Assembly: GCA_028696755.1 (NCBI GenBank)
Contig: JAQVGK010000164.1
Location: 1 to 7,508, forward strand
Direction: 5' to 3'
Length of the DNA stretch: 7,508 bases
Source: Bacteroidales bacterium
Lineage (GTDB): Bacteria > Bacteroidota > Bacteroidia > Bacteroidales > ML635J-15
Shown: in pieces, positions 1 to 6,647 of the stretch
Numbering within the stretch: position 1 is the first letter of the stretch
How the letters are laid out: each line of letters opens with the position of its first letter
Notes under the pieces: model-generated
What the model saw: only the letters and a program-made list of their open reading frames with translations
The model's database searches: none
What the model was told of the DNA's origin: nothing
Position numbers and translations under genes: made by a program

Positions 1-12
1 AATTTACAAATT

Positions 13-1029
13 ATGATAAATAAAATTTTAAAAAAAGGTAAAAATTCGACAATTAGTAGTTTATTTGCAGGAATAGTGATAATTATGGCTATGTTTATGG
101 TGGTGGGTTGTGAGAAGGATACTTCTAAAGGTAATTCTGAGAATGTTGAGTCTAGTAATGCTACAGTGATATTGCCAGAAATTCAATATGATGGAAGGAT
201 GCTTGTTTTTAACACAAGTGATGATTATGGGTCTTATGTTAACAATCCAGACTCAGTAACAGTTGTAAGTTTAACTAAACAAACAGAAACCTTAGGTTTT
301 GAATCGTATTATTCTAAATGTACAGAGGTTGGATTTGATAAGAATAATGATATTATAGAAGACGATTATTTGGCCTCTATCCTTAATGAAGACTGTATCG
401 TTCAAATTGGGGAGTACCTTTATAGAGTAAATGTCGCTTCTGAGTCGGTATATGTTATGTCGTCTCAATTTATTGAACTGTATGAGGATTTAGTAAACGA
501 GGATATAACAAATAAAAATATTATGAAATTTTCAACCGATGAAGATGTTATTGATTTAGTTGAAAACGGTTTAGATGGATGTAAAGATTGTGGAGGATGT
601 GGCAGCGGTTCATATTATACTAATGAAATTGAATTGAAAAATCAGGCCGGAACTACTGTTGTTACAGCTGTTGGAAAGGTTAGGTATTATACAGCTGGTA
701 TTTATTTTAAACTTTCAGTGAATGGTGAATATTATCCAGAGTGGTGGGAGGGTACCATTAGGTTGCAAATATTTGTACAGACGCCTGAAGCTTGGTGGCA
801 AAAAAGACCTTGCTGTAATGATTGCGATTATGAAAGCCCTTCTGGAATTGTTTATAGCAGTACTGTATCACATGATGTTCAAGTTGTATATTATAGTAAT
901 ATGAGAGCTTTACATGGATATTACCTTTATGAAAAAGTTAAAATAATTTATGAAAATCCAGAAGATCCTCTTAATGGAGAATTTGTTACATCTAATTGGG
1001 CTGGGCGTAGTGTAAATTCTCCTTACTGA
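13..1029 (+). CDS. Cysteine-rich secreted lipoprotein of unknown function
   Basis: I do not recognise a named family. The 338-residue product starts with a basic stretch (residues 1-10) and a hydrophobic segment (about 17-31). A lipobox-like VVGC follows, so Cys33 is the likely lipidated residue and the mature protein is probably anchored in the outer membrane. Residues about 61-160 resemble, from memory, a region recurring in Bacteroidota lipoproteins: a 'GRMLVFNTSDDY' opening, a 'GFESYY' motif, then 'LNEDCIVQIGEYLYRV'. The C-terminal part (about 200-338) is rich in Tyr, Trp and Val and looks beta-stranded. Besides Cys33 there are eight cysteines: 103, 128, a CxxCxxC cluster at 190/193/196 and CCxxC at 267/268/271. 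These could bind metal or form disulfides. The ATG at 13 is the only start that keeps the whole signal sequence, but only 12 upstream bases are visible. The next gene starts 11 nt after the stop, so the two are probably co-transcribed. Confidence 0.8.
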   Translation: MINKILKKGKNSTISSLFAGIVIIMAMFMVVGCEKDTSKGNSENVESSNATVILPEIQYDGRMLVFNTSDDYGSYVNNPDSVTVVSLTKQTETLGFESYYSKCTEVGFDKNNDIIEDDYLASILNEDCIVQIGEYLYRVNVASESVYVMSSQFIELYEDLVNEDITNKNIMKFSTDEDVIDLVENGLDGCKDCGGCGSGSYYTNEIELKNQAGTTVVTAVGKVRYYTAGIYFKLSVNGEYYPEWWEGTIRLQIFVQTPEAWWQKRPCCNDCDYESPSGIVYSSTVSHDVQVVYYSNMRALHGYYLYEKVKIIYENPEDPLNGEFVTSNWAGRSVNSPY

Positions 1030-1040
1030 TTTATTTGTTT

Positions 1041-1946
1041 ATGAAAAAGATTATTATTATTTTAATTATGGGGTGCTTATTTGGGCAAGTTAGTGCCCAA
1101 GTAAGTTACTTCGTTAGACCAACTTTTGACAACAAATTGTATTTTTGTAATGCAAACAGTCTTTTTGATTTTCATGTTCTTGACTATTCTTTCGAACATA
1201 AGGAGTTTTTAGGAAACCAATATTTTAATCCTATAAATGTTAAGGTAACTCAAAGAGATTTCTATAGCTTTGGAATTTACTTTGGTGTGGCATTGCAAAA
1301 CAAAAAGCACTTAATAGAGTTCGGGATAAATCAGGACGCCACAGGAAGCGAGTTTGAGTGCGAATTTATGGATTATGACTTTTATACTTATAAAGATACT
1401 CTTTACAAGCATTACTCACCTAACCGAATGATTTTTGCATCATATCTACCTACTTTGCGCTATCATTTGCAATACAGCATTCGCTTGATTAACGGGTCAA
1501 ATTCAAAGGTTCTACCATATTTAATCATAGGTGGTGGCGTTATCCATAATCTGGCTTTCCCGAGAAAAGATGAATTTACAAATTTGGACGATGCTAATCT
1601 GGCATATTCTTATTCTTTATTTGGAAAGAGTTATCTTGAAGAAAATGTTTATATCTCTCAAATGAAAAATTATGGTTACACTGCGAAAAAATTTTCTGGG
1701 TATCTAAATCTAGGATTAACTACAGATTTTTTTACGAAAAAAGGATTCAACCTTTTCTCTGCTTCTATATTTTTTCTAAAAGGTTTTAACCCAATAGAAA
1801 TGATGTACAGTGATGTGTATGTTGTGGACAATATGGAAAATAAAGTCTTTTCTTATCTAACAACGAGCAATGGTAGCGGATTATATCTACAATTGTCGCG
1901 AAAATTCCAGTTATACCCATGGTTAAGGAGAATTAAAAAACACTAA
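1041..1946 (+). CDS. Predicted outer-membrane beta-barrel protein, unknown function
   Basis: The 301-residue product has a signal peptide (residues 1-19, KK then a poly-Ile hydrophobic core) with likely signal peptidase I cleavage at VSA|Q, a common Bacteroidota signature. The body alternates aromatic or hydrophobic with polar residues, as in beta-strands: 'FYSFGIYFGVAL' near 74-85, 'HLIEFGI' near 90-96, 'VLPYLIIGGGVI' near 157-168, 'FSGYLNLGLTTDFF' near 218-231. It reaches a final strand-like 'GLYLQLSRKF' (280-289), followed by a short basic tail. This suggests an integral outer-membrane barrel; ligand and role are unknown. I chose ATG 1041 over an in-frame TTG at 1035 because it gives a normal n-region. 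Cys12 follows Met-Gly, so a lipoprotein is an outside possibility, but the hydrophobic run before it is very short. The 11-nt gap after the upstream lipoprotein suggests an operon and a shared surface function. Confidence 0.75.
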   Translation: MKKIIIILIMGCLFGQVSAQVSYFVRPTFDNKLYFCNANSLFDFHVLDYSFEHKEFLGNQYFNPINVKVTQRDFYSFGIYFGVALQNKKHLIEFGINQDATGSEFECEFMDYDFYTYKDTLYKHYSPNRMIFASYLPTLRYHLQYSIRLINGSNSKVLPYLIIGGGVIHNLAFPRKDEFTNLDDANLAYSYSLFGKSYLEENVYISQMKNYGYTAKKFSGYLNLGLTTDFFTKKGFNLFSASIFFLKGFNPIEMMYSDVYVVDNMENKVFSYLTTSNGSGLYLQLSRKFQLYPWLRRIKKH

Positions 1947-1997
1947 ATTCGTTCTTTTTAACAGTATGAAAATTGTTTCAAAGAATCGAAATATTAA

Positions 1998-2093
1998 TTT
2001 GATTTCTTCGACCGAGTAGGTTCTCAAATGGTTTTAAAACAACAAAGCCTTTTCCCAATTATCCCTTCGGTTAGCTATAGCTTTAAGTTTTGA
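1998..2093 (+). pseudogene. C-terminal remnant of a TonB-dependent receptor gene
   Basis: An open stretch of 31 codons ending in TGA at 2091-2093 encodes the very C-terminus of a TonB-dependent receptor. Its last residues, VLKQQSLFPIIPSVSYSFKF, align without gaps with residues 751-770 of the intact receptor in this window (VLKQQSLFPFMPAVSYGVNF), 14 of 20 identical. Fourteen bases are identical in DNA (2043-2056 and 5601-5614). Further upstream 'FDFFD' lines up with 'FYFMD' of the receptor. Going one reading frame over, codons from about 1981 read K-N-R-N-I-N, which may be the decayed form of the receptor's 'YNRQNP' motif, implying a single-base frameshift near 1997. The rest of the gene is absent; the upstream neighbour ends at 1946. 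No start codon or signal peptide is associated, so this is debris rather than a small gene. Confidence 0.85.
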
Positions 2094-2113
2094 CAAAAAA
2101 TCAGCTAGTAATA

Positions 2114-2147
2114 TTTTTTATTTTCTCCCAAAAACACTATATCTTAG
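2114..2147 (+). promoter_or_regulatory. Possible promoter for the DUF4249 gene
   Basis: TATCTTAG at 2140-2147 matches the Bacteroidota -7 consensus TAnnTTTG at all but one of the fixed positions. A T-run at 2114-2119 lies about the right distance upstream for a -33 element but lacks its G. Transcription would begin around 2154, some 15 nt before the ATG at 2170. The match is weak and the region is AT-rich, so chance is a real possibility. The location between the dead receptor and the next intact gene makes some promoter here likely. Confidence 0.35.
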
Positions 2148-2169
2148 CACCAAATTAAACGATTTGCTT

Positions 2170-3081
2170 ATGCGGAATTTGGTTTTGCTGGTTTTTTGTT
2201 TGCTTTTATTCTTCTCCTGCAAAAAAGAAGTCGAAATACCTATGCCTCAAGCAAAGAAATTACCGATAGTTAACTCTTTGTTTTGTGCCGGGGATACTAT
2301 TTGTGTTAGCATTTATGAATCGGTTGCCAGCTTAGATGGTGTGCCTAAAATTATTGATGATGCTCTTGTTCTTCTTTACGAAGATGATAACCCTGCCGAC
2401 ACTTTGGTTTATACCGAGAATGGCTTGTATATTTCGGATATTATCGCCAAAATTGGTTCGGTTTATAAAGTTGAGGCTTTTTGCAATGGACACAAAACAT
2501 GCTATGCACGAGATACTGTACCAGAATTACCTGTTTTAACCGGTGTTGTTTTTCGAGATTCTGCTCTGATTGACAGAGATGGATACTATATTTCAAAAGC
2601 AGAATTATCATTAAATAGTGTTGGATTAAAAACAGGTTATTATCAAGTGAAAATGTTTGCCAGATACTTTGATTATGGTGGAATTGAAGAAATCGGTAAT
2701 ATGAGTTTCAGTCAGATAAACAACACCGATCCTGTTTTTCTTGAAACAGAATCATCACTTTTGGAATATTCTCTTCTTCTTTTTTCTGACAATCTGTTTC
2801 TAAACCAATCGTATGTTTTGCCAGTGTATTACTATGATAGAACTAATCAATGGAACAGCTATTATTCTGATTACGACCTTATAGTGTCTATTCGAGCTGT
2901 TTCGGCAAATTATTATAAATATAAATGCAGCGAAATAATTCAGGATTTTGAAGGCAACGGATTGTTTACTCCTGGTAATAACCTTTCGGCAATGCCTGTT
3001 AGTTTGTATTCTAATGTGGAAAACGGGTTCGGAATTTTTGCTGCTTATTCGGTAATCACTGACACATTTCCAAAACAATAA
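2170..3081 (+). CDS. DUF4249 domain-containing outer-membrane lipoprotein
   Basis: The 303-residue product is a lipoprotein: a short hydrophobic signal (residues 3-16) ends in FFSC, so Cys17 is the lipidated residue. The rest follows the DUF4249 (PF14054) plan. There is an N-terminal beta-sandwich-like part ('IIDDALVLLYEDD' near 61-73, 'GLYISDIIAKIGSVYKVEA' near 85-103, then a Pro-rich 'DTVPELPVLTGVVF' near 115-128). The family's C-terminal signature is 'SNVENGFGIFAAYSV' near 281-295. Members are surface or periplasm-facing lipoproteins encoded next to TonB-dependent receptors and are thought to help capture ligands; the ligand here is unknown. I chose ATG 2170 over the TTG at 2164 because Met-Arg-Asn begins a normal signal. 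Its 5' neighbour is the receptor remnant, where a cognate receptor would be expected; the intact receptor follows 257 nt downstream. Confidence 0.85.
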   Translation: MRNLVLLVFCLLLFFSCKKEVEIPMPQAKKLPIVNSLFCAGDTICVSIYESVASLDGVPKIIDDALVLLYEDDNPADTLVYTENGLYISDIIAKIGSVYKVEAFCNGHKTCYARDTVPELPVLTGVVFRDSALIDRDGYYISKAELSLNSVGLKTGYYQVKMFARYFDYGGIEEIGNMSFSQINNTDPVFLETESSLLEYSLLLFSDNLFLNQSYVLPVYYYDRTNQWNSYYSDYDLIVSIRAVSANYYKYKCSEIIQDFEGNGLFTPGNNLSAMPVSLYSNVENGFGIFAAYSVITDTFPKQ

Positions 3082-3093
3082 TTATGAAAGGAT
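3080..3093 (+). repeat. Left copy of short direct repeat flanking the hairpin region
   Basis: AATTATGAAAGGAT here matches AATTATGAAAAGAT at 3335-3348 at 13 of 14 positions. The second copy contains the start codon of the receptor gene. The left copy overlaps the DUF4249 stop codon (3079-3081). Collapsing the two copies would put the receptor ATG two bases after that stop, typical operon spacing. This fits a duplication made when the intervening segment was inserted, but an AT-rich start motif could recur by chance. Confidence 0.45.
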
Positions 3094-3148
3094 GTAATTA
3101 TTTAGATGCAGTGAGAGATGTCTTTCCAACAAGAATGATGATTTGCGC

Positions 3149-3294
3149 TTTGCATGGAGCATGGGGCATGGAGCATGGGGCTCATATAGTGGAAGATGAT
3201 AGATTTGTAGGGCTGTTTTTAATACACAAAATATGCAGAATGTTAAATCTCTGCATAAAACTCTCCATGCCCCATGCCCCATGCTCCATGCAAA
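3149..3294. repeat. Large inverted repeat built of GCATGGR heptamers
   Basis: The left arm (3152-3179) is four tandem heptamers GCATGGA, GCATGGG, GCATGGA, GCATGGG. The right arm (3264-3291) is four copies of the complement, YCCATGC. If the arms pair, 26 of 28 positions match, and flanking TTT (3149-3151) and AAA (3292-3294) extend the stem to 31 positions with two mismatches. The loop is about 84 nt. The tandem is out of phase with codons and stays open in several frames, giving spurious peptides with strings such as HGAWGMEHGA on one strand and MPHAPC on the other; I do not call these genes. From memory, similar peptide strings appear in hypothetical proteins of Bacteroidota, hinting at a dispersed repeat. 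The sequence does not show whether it acts as a mobile element, a terminator or an mRNA structure. Confidence 0.85.
3233..3256. repeat. Small hairpin nested in the loop of the inverted repeat
   Basis: ATGCAGA (3233-3239) and TCTGCAT (3250-3256) are perfect complements separated by 10 nt. The structure lies just before the right arm of the large inverted repeat, so a transcript could fold a second stem inside the main loop. There is no following T-run, so it is unlikely to be an intrinsic terminator by itself. Confidence 0.5.
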
Positions 3295-3334
3295 AAGGGC
3301 TAATTTGTAATGAATGTAGCGGATTAATCTAAAG

Positions 3335-3348
3335 AATTATGAAAAGAT
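3335..3348 (+). repeat. Right copy of short direct repeat, over the receptor start
   Basis: AATTATGAAAAGAT repeats 3080-3093 with one mismatch, 255 nt downstream. It spans the initiation codon of the TonB-dependent receptor at 3339. Together with the left copy it brackets the heptamer inverted repeat. Confidence 0.45.
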
Positions 3349-6173
3349 TATTATTATTCATATCAGTTTTGGTCTTGTTTTTAGATTTATCTGCACAAAA
3401 CATTATTATTCGCGGATACATTGTCAGTGATGGAACCCGCGATAGAATTCATGATGCCGAAGTAATTGAGATTAACTCGGGAGTTGGAACAACATCAAAC
3501 GAATATGGTTTTTATACACTCGAAATTCCAATAGGAGATTCTGCTATTATTTCCATTTCGCATGTGGCATATACTGCAGTAAAGTATGTTATTCCTGCGA
3601 ATAAGGATTTGCATCTCGATGTTGTTCTTACTCCTGGGTATATTTTAAACGAAGTAACAATCAGAGACACAAGCCGAACACTGATTGACAAAAGACTTGA
3701 AGCAGGAACAGTTTATTTGCCGATATCTCAGATAAAGAAAATAAATTCTGTATCTGGAGAACCCGACATTTTAAGGGTTTTGCAACTTACACCCGGAGTA
3801 GGTATCGGAAATGAGGGGAGCAGCGGAGTTTATGTGCGTGGTGGAGGCTCTGAACAAAATCTTTTTTTACTTGATGGAGTGCCGTTATACGGAGTTAATC
3901 ACCTTGGCGGATTTATGTCGGTTTTTGATGCTGAATCTGTCGAAAGTGTTGAGTTGATTAAAGGAGGTTTTCCAGCAAATTATGGAAACAGACTGTCGTC
4001 GGTTTTGGATGTAAAGCTTAAAGAAGGCAACAAAGAAATGTTGCGCGGGAACTTTACTGTAGGATTGATAAATACAAAAATTAGCATGCAGGGTCCGATA
4101 AATTCAGGAAAGACAACATATATGTTTTCGGTAAGGCGGTTTATGTATGATTTAATTCTTTATCCTGTAACTGGGGCAATGCTCGATAAACAATTTGCTG
4201 CTTACACATTTTACGACCTGAATCTAAAACTTAATCATAATTTTAATGATAAAAATTCGATGTCTTTTGTTACTTATATTGGAGATGATCATTTTAATTT
4301 GAAAGTAGATAATTTTGGGGGTAGTGTAAATAAAGTTGGTCTAGGCTGGGGAAATAAAATGCTGTCTGTTGGCTGGAATCACTTATTTGGAGACAGGCTA
4401 AAGAGTAAAGTAAATTTGAGTTATGTTAATTACTCCAGCTCAAACCTATCGGCAAGCTCTTCTGTTAATGATGATGTGTTTTATAAAGGTAAATATAAAA
4501 GCAAATCGGGGATTTCGGATCTTATTCTTAAGGCAGATTTTGATTACAGAATTTGGAAAAAGTCTTTAATTAAAGCAGGGGTTTCATCAACTTTGTACGC
4601 TTGTAAACCTTTTAGTTACAGTTATTTTGCTAGCATAAATGATAGTGTTACAGCGGATAGTTATTTCAGCGCCGAAAATATAAATTGTATTGGTAATTCT
4701 GCCTATTTGCTCGGAGAACTGTATGCAGGGAAATATTTGTCAGCAAACACAGGTTTTAGAATCACCGGGTATTTTACAAGCAAAAATGTTTATTGGGAGC
4801 CAGAGCCTAGAGCATTATTGATGTTGCGAATTCCAAAATTATTTACTATCAAGGCTGGCTATTCGGTAATGTATCAGAATATTCTGGGCATCACGGGTTC
4901 AGACACCGACATTTCTATAGAGACTTGGCTTAATTCAACAGAACTAGTACCACCCTCTCGCTCGAAACAATATGATTTGGGACTTGCACGCTCGTTTAAA
5001 GATGGGATGTATGAGCTTTCGGTTGAGGCATATTTCAAAGAAATGAGTAATTTGGCAATGTTAAAGCCGGGTGTTGATTTTGGCGCAATTTATTCAAACT
5101 GGGAATATCTGGTCGAGAAGAATGGTTCAGGAAAATCGAAAGGAGTTGAACTTTTTCTTAACAAAACAAGAGGCAGGTCAACTGGATTCATTAGTTATAC
5201 TTTATCTCGTACAACCCGACAATTTGAGAACATAAATAACGGTGAAGAATTTCTTTATCGTTTTGATAAAACTCATAGTTTCAACATAGTTTTTACTTAC
5301 AGTCTGAGAGACAATGTTAATGTTTCTGCCAATTGGGTGTTTGCAAGCGGAAGTCCCATTTCCGTTCCAACAGATGTAATTTTTACTCCAGAAAACGAAC
5401 CTGCATTTATCTATAATGGAATAAATAATTACAGAATGAAGGATTATCACAGGCTAGATTTGGGAATAAACTTTATTAAATCAACAAAATGGGGCGAACG
5501 TACGCTGACCTTTAGTGTTTACAATGTTTATAACCGACAAAATCCACTTTTTTATTTCATGGATTATAATTATGAACAGTCGAGGTATGTATTAAAGCAG
5601 CAAAGCCTTTTCCCTTTTATGCCAGCAGTAAGTTATGGTGTGAATTTTAATAAAATCACCATGGGCGAAGGCATAGAGCAATATAAAAGAACTAAAGCAG
5701 AGTGGTTGGCAAACTCTTCACGCAATAACATTGGCTTGCAATTCAATAAATGGCTAGGCTATAATTATGCTTGGGATATATATGTTTTTGCTGTTAGATA
5801 TGGCTATGGTATTAAAAAGTATTTGCGTGTAGGGGCAGAGTTTTCTGGTTTTGTCAGAGAGTCAAAGTATTTAGATGTTGAAATTAACCCTAATTTTAAT
5901 TTTGGTCTTTTTGTCCGAGGCAAAATTAGTAAGTTAAAGTATTTGCATCCATTTGTTGAAACAAGTGTATATTATTCATATAACTATTTCGTTACTGAAG
6001 GTGAGCCAGTTTATGTTGAGCATAAATACTTTTCTGGTTTTATTGCACCCGGAATAACCATAAATCTTGCAAAAGGCGGTCTTAATCTCGACATTTTTTA
6101 CAAATTCTCGCCTCACGAAATGATTGATGGACGGAAATCGGTGATTACTTGGAGGGTTTGTTTTAATTTTTAG
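3339..6173 (+). CDS. TonB-dependent receptor with carboxypeptidase-like domain and C-terminal barrel extension
   Basis: This 944-residue outer-membrane transporter takes up an unknown ligand using TonB/ExbBD energy. The signal peptide is residues 1-19, cleaved at LSA|Q. Residues about 22-98 are a carboxypeptidase-D regulatory-like domain ('IIRGYIVSDGTRDRIHDAEV', 'GTTSNEYGFYTL'). The plug spans about 130-228, with 'LQLTPGVG' (148-155), 'VYVRGGGSEQNLFLLDGVPLY' (164-184) and 'VESVELIKGGFPANYG' (201-216). The TonB-dependent barrel follows to about 770 and shows 'YNVYNRQNPLFYF' and 'LKQQSLFPFMPAVSY' near its end. Receptors of this kind normally stop there, as the remnant at 1998-2093 does. This one continues for 174 residues of strand-like sequence ending in 'WRVCFNF', whose terminal Phe resembles an outer-membrane insertion signal. 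The DUF4249 lipoprotein upstream is the probable partner. I see no SusD-like gene, so it is not a classical Sus-type pair. The start is well supported by the signal peptide. Confidence 0.93.
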   Translation: MKRLLLFISVLVLFLDLSAQNIIIRGYIVSDGTRDRIHDAEVIEINSGVGTTSNEYGFYTLEIPIGDSAIISISHVAYTAVKYVIPANKDLHLDVVLTPGYILNEVTIRDTSRTLIDKRLEAGTVYLPISQIKKINSVSGEPDILRVLQLTPGVGIGNEGSSGVYVRGGGSEQNLFLLDGVPLYGVNHLGGFMSVFDAESVESVELIKGGFPANYGNRLSSVLDVKLKEGNKEMLRGNFTVGLINTKISMQGPINSGKTTYMFSVRRFMYDLILYPVTGAMLDKQFAAYTFYDLNLKLNHNFNDKNSMSFVTYIGDDHFNLKVDNFGGSVNKVGLGWGNKMLSVGWNHLFGDRLKSKVNLSYVNYSSSNLSASSSVNDDVFYKGKYKSKSGISDLILKADFDYRIWKKSLIKAGVSSTLYACKPFSYSYFASINDSVTADSYFSAENINCIGNSAYLLGELYAGKYLSANTGFRITGYFTSKNVYWEPEPRALLMLRIPKLFTIKAGYSVMYQNILGITGSDTDISIETWLNSTELVPPSRSKQYDLGLARSFKDGMYELSVEAYFKEMSNLAMLKPGVDFGAIYSNWEYLVEKNGSGKSKGVELFLNKTRGRSTGFISYTLSRTTRQFENINNGEEFLYRFDKTHSFNIVFTYSLRDNVNVSANWVFASGSPISVPTDVIFTPENEPAFIYNGINNYRMKDYHRLDLGINFIKSTKWGERTLTFSVYNVYNRQNPLFYFMDYNYEQSRYVLKQQSLFPFMPAVSYGVNFNKITMGEGIEQYKRTKAEWLANSSRNNIGLQFNKWLGYNYAWDIYVFAVRYGYGIKKYLRVGAEFSGFVRESKYLDVEINPNFNFGLFVRGKISKLKYLHPFVETSVYYSYNYFVTEGEPVYVEHKYFSGFIAPGITINLAKGGLNLDIFYKFSPHEMIDGRKSVITWRVCFNF

Positions 6174-6208
6174 GGTTTAGTTTATGACCCCCCAAAATAT
6201 CATCTCAT

Positions 6209-6228
6209 TTTTATTTTTAAAAATAAAA
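6209..6228. repeat. Perfect AT-only palindrome upstream of bactofilin
   Basis: TTTTATTTTT at 6209-6218 is followed directly by its exact complement AAAAATAAAA at 6219-6228. It lies 36 nt after the receptor stop and ends nine bases before the -7 box of the bactofilin promoter, overlapping the -33 region. It could be an operator, an AT-rich upstream element or part of a weak terminator for the receptor gene. With no GC pairs and no loop it is not a standard intrinsic terminator. Confidence 0.5.
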
Positions 6229-6245
6229 CTTTGTTACTATATTTG
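6215..6245 (+). promoter_or_regulatory. Promoter of the bactofilin-atp operon
   Basis: TATATTTG at 6238-6245 matches the Bacteroidota -7 consensus TAnnTTTG exactly. TTTT at 6215-6218, 19 nt upstream, is a three-out-of-four match to the -33 TTTG. Transcription would start near 6252, leaving a leader of about 18 nt before the ATG at 6270. It is the only promoter-like site between the receptor and the tightly packed genes that follow. Confidence 0.65.
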
Positions 6246-6269
6246 TAAGCTACTTAAAAATCGGACATT

Positions 6270-6647
6270 ATGGCTAGAAATTACGAAGAAGAACAGAACA
6301 ATCTGAACATAATTGGTAACGGCACTACAATTAATGGTGATGTTGTTTCGAACGGTGACATTAGAATCGATGGCGGTTTAACTGGGAATTTAGTTACAAA
6401 GGCTAAACTGGTATTAGGTTCAACTGGCAAAATCCTTGGCGAAATAAACTGCAAAAACTCAGAAGTATCTGGTCAGATTGATGGCAAAATCACAGTTGAG
6501 GAATTGTTAGTGTTGAAAGCATCGGCAAAGATTTTTGGAGATATTATTACTTCACGCATTTCGATCGAGCCAGGTGCAATATTTACCGGAACCTGTAATA
6601 TGGGAGGTAATTTAAAGCAGGAAATCAATAATTCCGAAGGTGAATAA
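6270..6647 (+). CDS. Bactofilin (polymer-forming cytoskeletal protein)
   Basis: The 125-residue product is a bactofilin (PF04519, formerly DUF583). These proteins polymerise without nucleotide into filaments that scaffold cell-shape or envelope machinery in the cytoplasm, often at the membrane. The short polar N-terminus (residues 1-11) is followed by a right-handed beta-helix-type core from about 12 to 115 with regular hydrophobic and glycine turns: 'NIIGNGTTINGDVVSNGDIRIDGGLTGNL', 'KLVLGSTGKILGEI', 'SEVSGQIDGKI', 'LVLKASAKIFGDI' and 'ISIEPGAIFTGTCNM'. A short charged tail ends the protein. Length and layout are normal for a single-domain bactofilin, and there is no transmembrane segment. 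Its stop overlaps the GTG start of the next gene by 8 nt, so translation is likely coupled. A bactofilin gene ahead of the ATP synthase genes is, to my knowledge, a common Bacteroidota arrangement. Confidence 0.93.
   Translation: MARNYEEEQNNLNIIGNGTTINGDVVSNGDIRIDGGLTGNLVTKAKLVLGSTGKILGEINCKNSEVSGQIDGKITVEELLVLKASAKIFGDIITSRISIEPGAIFTGTCNMGGNLKQEINNSEGE

Noticed and set aside
1035..1040. TTG start six bases upstream of the beta-barrel gene's ATG
   Set aside because: It would add Met-Phe before a normal Met-Lys-Lys signal peptide; the ATG at 1041 is preferred. The same reasoning excludes TTG 2164 for the DUF4249 gene.
1947..1992. Possible terminator hairpin after the beta-barrel gene (ATTCGTTCTTT with AAAGAATCGAAAT)
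   Set aside because: The pairing needs bulges across a 22-nt loop and no T-run follows; part of the right arm overlaps probable receptor remnant.
3082..3282. 66-codon - strand open frame over the same inverted repeat
   Set aside because: It is the complement of the repeat, which stays open in several frames on both strands; no independent support.
3301..3307. TAATTTG as a -7 box for the receptor gene
   Set aside because: It is one base short of TAnnTTTG, and the expected -33 position falls in the GC-rich right arm of the inverted repeat with no TTTG.
3084..3332. 82-codon + strand open frame between the DUF4249 and receptor genes
   Set aside because: It is largely made of the heptamer inverted repeat (HGAWGMEHGA... 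MPHAPCSM) and its ATG belongs to the duplicated receptor start motif; there is no domain or plausible composition.
5202..5450. 82-codon - strand open frame inside the receptor
   Set aside because: Antisense shadow of the barrel-coding region; no recognisable features.
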